Below are positions 1 to 5,584 of a DNA stretch of 11,510 nt, one piece after another. The DNA is from Betaproteobacteria bacterium (GTDB taxonomy: Bacteria; Pseudomonadota; Gammaproteobacteria; Burkholderiales; SG8-39): assembly GCA_029858545.1 (NCBI GenBank), contig JAOUFA010000079.1, positions 1-11,510 on the forward strand. The letters run 5' to 3'. Position numbers and translations under genes: made by a program. The first letter of the stretch is position 1. Each line of letters starts with the position of its first letter. The notes beneath the pieces are model-generated. The model had not been told where the DNA came from. It was given only the letters and a program-made list of their open reading frames with translations, and made no database searches.

Positions 1-111
1 CAGCGCCGAAATCGGCAGCAGGCGATAGGCGAGCAATCCCGAGAACAGGATCGCGACCATGGAAAGCGAGGTCGCGACGGGCCTGAGGATGAAGGGACGG
101 GAGATGTTCAT
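1..111 (-). CDS. mdtB: RND efflux permease, MdtB-type (N-terminal fragment)
   Basis: This is the first 37 codons of an inner-membrane RND pump subunit; the rest lies beyond the left edge. The visible peptide starts MNISRPFILRPVATSLSMVA and continues with a hydrophobic stretch (about residues 12-31) and a YRLLPIS segment. The family's first transmembrane helix looks like this, with the typical RPVAT motif ahead of it. The form resembles MdtB more than MdtC, whose N-terminus differs. In the MdtABC system MdtB and MdtC form a proton-driven drug exporter, with MdtA as adaptor. The ATG lies 24 nt after the mdtA stop, so both genes are probably co-transcribed. No strong ribosome binding site is visible before it. 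The family is clear; the subunit type rests on few residues. Confidence 0.85.
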   Translation of the reverse strand, partial: MNISRPFILRPVATSLSMVAILFSGLLAYRLLPISAL

Positions 112-135
112 CCGGCGCGGTGCCCTGGATGGCGA

Positions 136-1452
136 TCAGTTCGCGGCAGGCGGCCCGTTGCCCGGCGGCGGGCCACGCCATCCGCCGCCCTTCTTGCCCG
201 CGCCGTTCCTCGGCTCCCCGGGGGGCGCGCGCCCGGCGGTATTCACCCGCGTGCCGGAGCGTAATTTATCCGCGCCATCGACCACCACCAATTCGCCCGG
301 GGCCAGCCCGGCGTCGATCGCGATTCGTTCGTCCTGCGCGGGACCGAGCTTCACCGGACGCAGCTCGACGCTGCGGTCTTCCTTCACCACGTAAACAAAG
401 GTCCCCGGCGTGCCGCGCTGCACCGCCGCAGCGGAGATCACCGTCGCGTCCTTGCGCAGCTCAAGCAGCAGCCGCACATTGACGAACTGGTTCGGGAACA
501 GACTCAGGTCGCGATTCGCGAACTGCGCCTTGAGCCTCACCGTGCCGGTCGCCGGGTCGACCTGATTGTCGGCGGTGATCAGCATGCCCGAGGCGAGCTT
601 CACCTTGTCGGCGCGATCATAGACGTCGACCGGCAGCCTTTCCCCGGCGCGCAGCTTCTTCATTAGCATCGACAGGTTGTCCTCGGGAATCGCGAATACC
701 ACCGAGATCGGCTGCAATTGCACGATCAGCACCATGCCGTTGGCATCGTTGGCGCGCAACATATTGCCCGCATCGACCTGGCGCAGGCCCAGCCGCCCGC
801 TGATCGGCGCGGTGATCCGGCAATAGCTGAGCTGCAGCCTGGCGCTGTCGATCAATGCCTGATCGACCTTGACGGTACCCTCGTACTGGCGCACCAGCGC
901 CTCCTGGGTGTCGAGCTGTTGCCGGGCGATCGAATCCTGCCGGAACAGCTGCCGGTAGCGCTCGACGTCGATCTGCGCGTTCTTCAGCAGCGCCTGGTCG
1001 CGCTGCATCTGCGCTTCCGCCTGCGCAAGTTGCACCTGGTAGGAGCGTGGATCGATTTCCGCGAGCAGGTCGCCGGCGCGCACCATCTGGCCTTCCCGGA
1101 ACAGGATCCGGCGCAATTCGCCGTCGACGCGGCTGCGCACCGTGACCGTGGCAAGGGGCGTGACCGAGCCCAACGCCGAGACATACACGCCGACATCCGC
1201 GCTTCGCGCCGCCTCGGCCACCACCGGCACCGGTCGCGCCACGCCGGGTTCGCCCTTGCCGGCGCCCCTGAACCCTCCCTGGCGCGCGCCAAAACCTGCT
1301 TTCGCCTCCTCCGGCGGCCACCCCCCCGCTGGCCGCATCAGAAAGTAGTACAGCCCCCCGGCGACCGCGGCGAGCACGAGGAGCGCGAGAGCAACCGATA
1401 ACCTCGGACGCAGCGCGCCCTGCATCCTGGAAAGCGACAATGGCTTGATCAA
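136..1452 (-). CDS. mdtA: RND efflux periplasmic adaptor subunit, MdtA-type
   Basis: This is a membrane fusion protein of 438 residues that bridges an RND pump and an outer-membrane channel. A basic N-terminus is followed by one membrane anchor (about 17-38) without a lipobox cysteine. The first lipoyl half is at about 106-136 (VRSRVDGELRRILFREGQMV), a helical hairpin rich in Gln and Ala at 137-203, the second lipoyl half at about 205-235 (ITAPISGRLGLRQVDAGN), then beta-barrel and membrane-proximal domains. The last 30 or so residues are a Gly/Pro-rich tail, longer than the core family needs. This full-length frame begins with TTG; an ATG ten codons in (1423-1425) also leaves the whole membrane anchor. 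Neither has a convincing ribosome binding site, so the start is open. The mdtB-type pump follows 24 nt downstream, fitting an mdtAB(C) operon. Confidence 0.9.
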   Translation of the reverse strand: MIKPLSLSRMQGALRPRLSVALALLVLAAVAGGLYYFLMRPAGGWPPEEAKAGFGARQGGFRGAGKGEPGVARPVPVVAEAARSADVGVYVSALGSVTPLATVTVRSRVDGELRRILFREGQMVRAGDLLAEIDPRSYQVQLAQAEAQMQRDQALLKNAQIDVERYRQLFRQDSIARQQLDTQEALVRQYEGTVKVDQALIDSARLQLSYCRITAPISGRLGLRQVDAGNMLRANDANGMVLIVQLQPISVVFAIPEDNLSMLMKKLRAGERLPVDVYDRADKVKLASGMLITADNQVDPATGTVRLKAQFANRDLSLFPNQFVNVRLLLELRKDATVISAAAVQRGTPGTFVYVVKEDRSVELRPVKLGPAQDERIAIDAGLAPGELVVVDGADKLRSGTRVNTAGRAPPGEPRNGAGKKGGGWRGPPPGNGPPAAN

Positions 1453-1565
1453 AGCGGGCGCCCGGGGAGCGTGTTCATCGGGATCGTTGTTCTATCGCGG
1501 CAACGCCGCGCAAGCGCCGGAATTGTGACACCGGCCGACGCGCCCCGCGCAATCAATTTTGCGCC

Positions 1566-1582
1566 TTTACATCGCAGTTACA
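1566..1582 (-). promoter_or_regulatory. Possible OmpR-family response-regulator box upstream of mdtA
   Basis: On the minus strand, in the 150-bp gap between the acyl-CoA dehydrogenase stop and mdtA, TGTAAC and TGTAAA occur as direct repeats 11 bp apart. Tandem half-sites with this period are typical of OmpR/PhoB-family response regulators. The related GTAAC-N6-GTAAA resembles the CpxR box (GTAAA pairs), and in enterobacteria CpxR and BaeR control mdtABC. The left half-site also lies inside a palindrome, CGCAGTGTAACTGCG (1573-1587). The site is about 115-130 nt upstream of the mdtA start, and no clear -35/-10 pair was found between them. The repeat is seen; regulation is inferred. Confidence 0.3.
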
Positions 1583-1602
1583 CTGCGCAGCCGCGGCCCG
1601 GA

Positions 1603-3420
1603 TCACTCCCCCGCCAGCTGCTCTTCGTCGAGCGTCATCACGCTCGAAGCACCGTTGATCACCGTGCTCCCCAGGCCCGGCGCCTGCGACAGCACGTGGT
1701 CGGCATAGAAGCGCGCGGTGGCGAGCTTCGCCGCATAGAACTTCCGGTCGCCCGCCTGCGCGGCGAGTTTTCCCTCGGCGACCCGCGCCGAGCGCGCCAT
1801 CTGCCAGCCGCCCGCGACAATCCCCATCAGCCTGAGGAATGGCACCGCGCCGGCAAACGCCGCATTCGGGTCCTTGCCGGCGGTGGCGAGAATGAAATCC
1901 ACGCATTCGGCCACCGCGCGCGCGCCCGCCGCCAGCGCGCCGCGCAACGCCTGCACATCGGCGTTCGCCGAGCCCGCGAGCTCGCCATCGAACCCGCGCA
2001 GCATCGCGAGCCAGGCCTTCGCCGAGATGCCGCCTTCGCGCGCGATCTTTCGCCCCACCAGGTCATTCGCCTGGATGCCGGTCGTGCCTTCGTAGATGGT
2101 CGTGATGCGCGCATCGCGCAAATGCTGCGCGGCACCGGTCTCCTCGATGAAACCCATGCCGCCATGCACCTGCACGCCCAACGATGCGACCTCGATGCCG
2201 GTCTCGGTCGACCAGCCCTTCACCACCGGAATCATCAGATCGACCAGCGCCAGATTGAGTTTGCGCGTCGCCTCGTCCGGATGGTGGCGTGCGAGGTCGG
2301 TTGCCGCGGCCACCGCATAGGCGAGCGCGCGCATCGCCTCGGTCTGCGACTTCATCAGCATCAGCATGCGTCGCACGTCGGGGTGCCGGACGATCGCGAC
2401 AGCCTTGCCGCCGGCGACCAGCTCACGCCCCTGCACGCGTTCGCGCGCATAGGCCACGGCGCGTTGCATCGCGCGCTCGGCGATCGCCACCCCTTCCAGT
2501 CCGACCGCGAAGCGCGCCGCATTCATCATGATGAACATCGTTTCGAGACCGCGGTTCTCCTCGCCCACCAGATAACCGGTTGCTCCGCCGCCCTCGCCCC
2601 CGAACACCATCACCGCGGTGGGACTCGCGTGGATACCGAGCTTGTGCTCGATCGACGCGCAGCGCGCGTCGTTCCGCGCGCCGAGCGAGCCGTCCGCATT
2701 CACCAGGAACTTCGGCACCACAAAGAGCGAAATGCCCTTCACGCCCTCGGGCGCGTCCGGGGTGCGCGCGAGCACCAGGTGCACGATGTTGTCGGTTAGG
2801 TCGTGCTCGCCGTAGGTGATGAAAATCTTCTGCCCGGAAATGAGGTAGTGGTCGCCCAGCTTTTCGTCCCTCCTGCGCTCGGCGCGCGCGCGCAGCAGCG
2901 CGAGGTCCGAGCCCGCCTGCGGTTCAGTCAGGTTCATCGTGCCAGTCCACTCGCCGGTGGACATCTTCGGCAGAAAGATCTTCTTCAGCGCATCCGAACC
3001 GCGCAGTTCGATCGCATGGATCGCACCCTGGGTGAGCATCGGGCAGAGCGAAAAACTCATGTTCGCGCTGCACCACATCTCCTCGACCGGCGTGGCGACG
3101 ACCCGCGGCAGGCCCTGCCCGCCCCATTGGGCATCGATCGGCAGCGCCGCCCAGCCGCCTTCGACGAATTGCTGATAGGCCTCCTTGAAGCCCTTGGGGG
3201 TACTGACCGCGCCGTCCTTCCAGCGCGAGCCTTCCACGTCACCCGAGCGGTTGAGCGGATCGAGCACGCCACTGGCGAACCTGCCCGCTTCTTCCAGGAT
3301 CGCCTCGACCGTATCGGGGCTCGCGTCCTCGCAGCCCGGCAGCTTCGAAATCGCTCCGAGGCCGGCCAGCTCGTTCAGCACGAACTTCATTTCTTTCAGC
3401 GGGGCGGTGTAGCGGCTCAT
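1603..3420 (-). CDS. Acyl-CoA dehydrogenase, long form with extra C-terminal domain
   Basis: This is an FAD-dependent acyl-CoA dehydrogenase of 605 residues, about 200 longer than the short-chain type. It belongs to the group that includes 3-methylmercaptopropionyl-CoA dehydrogenase (DmdC), but the substrate cannot be read from sequence. The order is an N-terminal helical domain (to about 155), the flavin-contacting TEPQAGSD motif (165-172), a C-terminal helical domain with QVHGGMGF (417-424) and IYEGTTGIQ, whose Glu444 sits where the catalytic base of medium-chain enzymes lies, then an additional helical domain (about 460-605). The ATG at 3420 is chosen because AGGAG lies 7 nt upstream; a longer frame to 3525 would start inside a hairpin. 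etfA and etfB lie upstream on the same strand and would supply its electron acceptor. A palindromic operator candidate precedes it, so it may have its own promoter. Confidence 0.93.
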   Translation of the reverse strand: MSRYTAPLKEMKFVLNELAGLGAISKLPGCEDASPDTVEAILEEAGRFASGVLDPLNRSGDVEGSRWKDGAVSTPKGFKEAYQQFVEGGWAALPIDAQWGGQGLPRVVATPVEEMWCSANMSFSLCPMLTQGAIHAIELRGSDALKKIFLPKMSTGEWTGTMNLTEPQAGSDLALLRARAERRRDEKLGDHYLISGQKIFITYGEHDLTDNIVHLVLARTPDAPEGVKGISLFVVPKFLVNADGSLGARNDARCASIEHKLGIHASPTAVMVFGGEGGGATGYLVGEENRGLETMFIMMNAARFAVGLEGVAIAERAMQRAVAYARERVQGRELVAGGKAVAIVRHPDVRRMLMLMKSQTEAMRALAYAVAAATDLARHHPDEATRKLNLALVDLMIPVVKGWSTETGIEVASLGVQVHGGMGFIEETGAAQHLRDARITTIYEGTTGIQANDLVGRKIAREGGISAKAWLAMLRGFDGELAGSANADVQALRGALAAGARAVAECVDFILATAGKDPNAAFAGAVPFLRLMGIVAGGWQMARSARVAEGKLAAQAGDRKFYAAKLATARFYADHVLSQAPGLGSTVINGASSVMTLDEEQLAGE

Positions 3421-3458
3421 GAAGAGACTCCTCCATCGTGGGAAAACCCCGGGACCAC

Positions 3459-3474
3459 AACCGACGCGTCGGTT
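3459..3474. promoter_or_regulatory. Perfect 16-bp palindrome, candidate repressor operator
   Basis: AACCGACGCGTCGGTT is a perfect inverted repeat lying 39 nt upstream of the acyl-CoA dehydrogenase ATG. It begins about 10 nt downstream of a minus-strand -10-like GATAAT (3484-3489), so it would cover the transcription start, a common repressor position. Size and symmetry suit a TetR-family dimer, and TetR-family regulators are known to control fatty-acid degradation genes in Proteobacteria. No regulator gene is in the window, so the cognate protein is unknown. Confidence 0.45.
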
Positions 3475-3483
3475 TGCTCTTGA

Positions 3484-3489
3484 ATTATC
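3484..3489 (-). promoter_or_regulatory. Candidate -10 element for the acyl-CoA dehydrogenase gene
   Basis: GATAAT on the minus strand matches five of six bases of TATAAT and is an AT-rich island in GC-rich sequence. The best -35 candidate, CTGATC (3505-3510), is poor, with a 15-bp spacer, and lies inside the neighbouring hairpin. If used, transcription would start near 3477 and give a leader of about 55-60 nt carrying the 16-bp palindrome and the AGGAG site. Confidence 0.35.
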
Positions 3490-3492
3490 CGA

Positions 3493-3543
3493 TCTCCCGA
3501 TCTTGATCAGTTGCGCTTTTTGCAACCGATCAAAATCGGGAGA
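3493..3543 (-). repeat. Long hairpin 1 of a related pair (22-bp stem, 7-nt loop)
   Basis: The arms 3493-3514 and 3522-3543 are inverted repeats matching at 20 of 22 positions, around a 7-nt loop (AAAAAGC on the minus strand). Read as minus-strand RNA, both imperfect positions become G-U wobbles, so the stem pairs throughout; on the plus strand they are A-C mismatches. The apical stem CGGTTGC/GCAACTG is identical to that of the hairpin at 3639-3689. No T-run follows the 3' arm on the minus strand, so it does not look like an intrinsic terminator. It lies directly upstream of the acyl-CoA dehydrogenase promoter candidate. Confidence 0.8.
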
Positions 3544-3638
3544 AAAACCCCCTCAATCCATGCACCGTCTGAATACTGGCCAGCGTTTACCAACCCCTCG
3601 TCGTATCCCCCGACAGCGCGAGTTTGGATGCCCGGTTT

Positions 3639-3689
3639 TCGCCCCTTTTTGTACAGTTGCAAAGAACGCAACCGTACAAAAAGGGGCGA
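3639..3689 (-). repeat. Long hairpin 2 of a related pair (21-22-bp stem, 7-nt loop)
   Basis: The arms 3639-3660 and 3668-3689 are inverted repeats with a single imperfect pair, which is a G-U wobble on the minus strand. The 7-nt loop reads GTTCTTT on that strand. The element starts about 19 nt after the etfA stop. Its apical seven base pairs equal those of the hairpin at 3493-3543, and the lower stem differs by matched changes on both arms. The 3' arm is followed by AAAACCGGGC rather than a T-run, so intrinsic termination is not supported. An mRNA 3'-end stabiliser or processing element, or a dispersed palindromic repeat, are alternatives. Confidence 0.8.
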
Positions 3690-3707
3690 TCGGTGAAAGT
3701 CCAACTC

Positions 3708-4646
3708 CTACTTTCCCAACTCCTCCACCAGCTGCGGCACAATCTGAAACAGATCACCGACGATCCCGTAATCGGCCACCTGGAAGATCGGCGCCTCTTC
3801 GTCCTTGTTGATCGCGACGATCACGCGGCTGTCTTTCATCCCGGCAAGATGCTGAATCGCCCCTGAGATGCCGACCGCGATATACAGATCCGGGGCGACG
3901 ATCTTGCCGGTCTGCCCGACCTGCCAGTCGTTCGGCACGAACCCCGCATCGACGGCAGCGCGCGAAGCACCCATGCCGGCGCCAAGCCTGTCGGCGAGGG
4001 GCTCCAGCAGCTTGGTGAAGTTTTCCCCCGATGCCATGCCGCGACCGCCCGAGACGATGATCCTGGCCGAGGTGAGTTCGGGACGTTCGGACTTGGACAG
4101 CTCGCGCTTCACGAAGGAAGACAGCCCGCCGTCGGCCGGCGCGGCGAGTGTCTCGACCTTGCCCGCCCCCCCCGCTTCGGCAACCGCGTCAAAACCGGTG
4201 CCGCGCACCGTGATCGCCTTGATCGCGTCCTTGGACCGCACCGTGGCGAGCGCGCTGCCCGCATAGATCGGTCGCACGAATGTGTCAGCGCTCTCGACTG
4301 CGACGATCTCGGAGATCTGCTGCACGTCAAGCAGCGCCGCAACGCGCGGCATCACGTTCTTGCCGCCCGAGGTGGCCGGCGCGAGGATATGGCTGTAGCC
4401 CTTCGCGATCGAAACGATCAGCGCGGCGAGATTTTCGGCAAGAAATTCGCCTAGTTGCGGCGCGTCGGCGTGCAGCACCTTGGCGACACCGGCCGCCTTC
4501 GCCGCCGCCTGCGCAGCGGCGCCCGCGTTCGCACCGGCGACCAGCACATGGATCTCGCCACCGATCCTTTGCGCTGCGGCGATGGTATTGAGCGTCGCCT
4601 TCTTCAGCGTCGCGTGGTCGTGTTCGGCGATGACGAGAATAGTCAT
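3708..4646 (-). CDS. etfA: Electron-transfer flavoprotein alpha subunit
   Basis: EtfA pairs with EtfB to form the soluble FAD protein that carries electrons from acyl-CoA dehydrogenases to ETF:quinone oxidoreductase. The protein has 312 residues, normal for the family. An N-terminal Rossmann-like domain (about 1-190) is followed by the FAD-binding domain with SGGRGMASGENF (199-210), GASRAAVDAGF (226-236), GQTGKIVAPDLYIAVGISG (244-262) and IQHLAGM (264-270). Residues 254-280 match the ETF-alpha signature. The ATG is 1 nt after the etfB stop, with AAGGTG upstream as ribosome binding site, so the two are translated from one message. Downstream are the two paired hairpins and then an acyl-CoA dehydrogenase gene, a likely electron donor. 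Confidence 0.98.
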   Translation of the reverse strand: MTILVIAEHDHATLKKATLNTIAAAQRIGGEIHVLVAGANAGAAAQAAAKAAGVAKVLHADAPQLGEFLAENLAALIVSIAKGYSHILAPATSGGKNVMPRVAALLDVQQISEIVAVESADTFVRPIYAGSALATVRSKDAIKAITVRGTGFDAVAEAGGAGKVETLAAPADGGLSSFVKRELSKSERPELTSARIIVSGGRGMASGENFTKLLEPLADRLGAGMGASRAAVDAGFVPNDWQVGQTGKIVAPDLYIAVGISGAIQHLAGMKDSRVIVAINKDEEAPIFQVADYGIVGDLFQIVPQLVEELGK

Positions 4647-4647
4647 A

Positions 4648-5397
4648 TCAAATCACCTTGGCTTCGTTGCGCAGTTTCTCGACAAGCGTCTTCGCATCGG
4701 CGACCTTGACGCCGCCCTTTCTCTTGGGCGGTTCGCTCACCCTGACGGTCGCCAGGCGCGGCGCGACGTCCACGCCAAGCGCCTCGGGCGTGATCGTCTC
4801 GAGCGGCTTCTTCTTCGCCTTCATGATGTTCGGCAGCGTCACGTAGCGCGGTTCGTTCAGCCGCAGGTCGGTGGTGATCACCGCGGGCAATTTGATCGTC
4901 AGTGTCTCCAGGCCGCCATCGACCTCGCGCGTGACTTCGGCCTTGCCGTCCGCGATCCCGACCTTGGAGGCAAATACCGCCTGCGGCCAGCCCATCAGCG
5001 CGGCGAGCATCTGCCCGGTCTGGTTGGCGTCGTCGTCGATCGCCTGCTTGCCGGCGATCACCAGTTGCGGCGCTTCCTTGGCGCATACGGCCTTCAAGAG
5101 CTTCGCCACCGCGAGCGGCTGCAATTCCCCGGCCGATTCGACGAGAATCGCGCGATCGGCGCCGAGCGCGAGCGCGGTGCGCAGCGTCTCCTGGCAGGCC
5201 TGCGGACCGCAGGATACCGCGACGATCTCGGTCGCGACGCCCGCCTCCCTCATCCGCACCGCTTCCTCGATGGCGATTTCGTCGAAAGGATTCATCGACA
5301 TTTTTACATTGGCGGTCTCGACGCCGCTGCCGTCGGCCTTGACGCGCACCTTGACGTTGTAGTCGACCACACGCTTTACTGCGACAAGTACTTTCAT
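4648..5397 (-). CDS. etfB: Electron-transfer flavoprotein beta subunit
   Basis: EtfB is the smaller ETF subunit; it binds AMP and carries the recognition loop that docks on acyl-CoA dehydrogenases. Starting at 5397, the protein begins MKVLVAVKRVVDYNVKVRVK and has 249 residues, the usual family length. Visible motifs are NPFDEIAIEEAVR (36-48), GKQAIDDDANQTGQ (116-129), and the beta-subunit signature around TREVDGGLETLTIKLPAVIT (156-175), followed by PNIMKAKKKP (189-198). The same frame reaches a farther ATG (5448), but that lies 4 nt from the TATAAT -10 candidate, so it would fall at or before the transcription start. The site before the chosen ATG is C-rich with no clear Shine-Dalgarno. etfA follows after one nucleotide. 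Confidence 0.97.
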   Translation of the reverse strand: MKVLVAVKRVVDYNVKVRVKADGSGVETANVKMSMNPFDEIAIEEAVRMREAGVATEIVAVSCGPQACQETLRTALALGADRAILVESAGELQPLAVAKLLKAVCAKEAPQLVIAGKQAIDDDANQTGQMLAALMGWPQAVFASKVGIADGKAEVTREVDGGLETLTIKLPAVITTDLRLNEPRYVTLPNIMKAKKKPLETITPEALGVDVAPRLATVRVSEPPKRKGGVKVADAKTLVEKLRNEAKVI

Positions 5398-5452
5398 GGG
5401 TGTTGGGGGCTCGATGAAAGCGTTGATGAGAGTGCCAGGAAGAGACATTCGA

Positions 5453-5458
5453 ATTATA
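5453..5458 (-). promoter_or_regulatory. Candidate -10 element of the etfBA promoter
   Basis: A perfect TATAAT on the minus strand lies 55 nt upstream of the etfB ATG. A start near 5446 would give a leader of roughly 50 nt. The hexamer at the usual -35 distance is CCACCC, unlike TTGACA, so the promoter would be weak, activator-dependent or served by another recognition element. It faces a second TATAAT on the plus strand. Confidence 0.5.
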
Positions 5459-5487
5459 CCGCGCGCCCTTCACGAGGGTGGCCGAAC

Positions 5488-5499
5488 ACCGGCGCCGGT
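5488..5499. promoter_or_regulatory. 12-bp palindrome in the divergent promoter region
   Basis: ACCGGCGCCGGT is a perfect inverted repeat. It lies 4 bp from the plus-strand TATAAT, within that promoter's spacer, and about 30 bp upstream of the minus-strand TATAAT. It could bind a dimeric regulator acting on both directions. It shares ACCG/CGGT ends with the palindrome before the acyl-CoA dehydrogenase gene, but spacing and centre differ. Short GC palindromes arise easily in GC-rich DNA. Confidence 0.25.
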
Positions 5500-5503
5500 C
5501 GAC

Positions 5504-5509
5504 TATAAT
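5504..5509 (+). promoter_or_regulatory. Candidate -10 element for the rightward gene run
   Basis: A perfect TATAAT on the plus strand lies 75 nt upstream of the MFS transporter ATG. The hexamer 17 bp upstream is GCCGAA, so no good -35 is present. Transcription from about 5516 would serve the MFS gene and perhaps the acyl-CoA dehydrogenase and protease genes after it, which follow with gaps of 33 and 2 nt. Confidence 0.5.
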
Positions 5510-5584
5510 CGCCGAGCGTTTCACGTTTGACACCTTATCGCGGCGCCCCGAGCCAATGACTTCCCTTCATCGCATCGCCGTCGC

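Noticed and set aside
1449..1478. A nine-codon leader frame ending over the TTG start of mdtA
   Set aside because: No ribosome binding site is present, and it is not certain that the TTG is the real mdtA start, so the overlap carries little weight.
1471..2799. A 442-codon open frame on the plus strand, opposite the 605-residue acyl-CoA dehydrogenase gene
   Set aside because: It is antisense to a well-supported gene, its product is rich in Arg, His and Ala without any family motif, and long antisense frames are expected in GC-rich coding DNA.
3421..3525. N-terminal extension of the first acyl-CoA dehydrogenase by 35 codons
   Set aside because: The extension starts inside hairpin 1 and crosses the promoter and operator candidates; the ATG at 3420 has AGGAG at ideal spacing and gives the family N-terminus.
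3493..3689. Rho-independent terminators after etfA
   Set aside because: The stems are long and stable, but no T-run follows the 3' arm of either hairpin on the minus strand; the T/A runs are inside the stems.
3507..3704. Small open frames on both strands across the hairpin pair (about 60-65 codons)
   Set aside because: The frames on the two strands encode mirrored peptides because they span the inverted repeats; no ribosome binding site or family resemblance is seen.
5398..5448. Alternative etfB start 17 codons upstream
   Set aside because: That ATG is 4 nt from the TATAAT box, so it would be at or before the transcription start, and the extra residues are not part of the EtfB family N-terminus.
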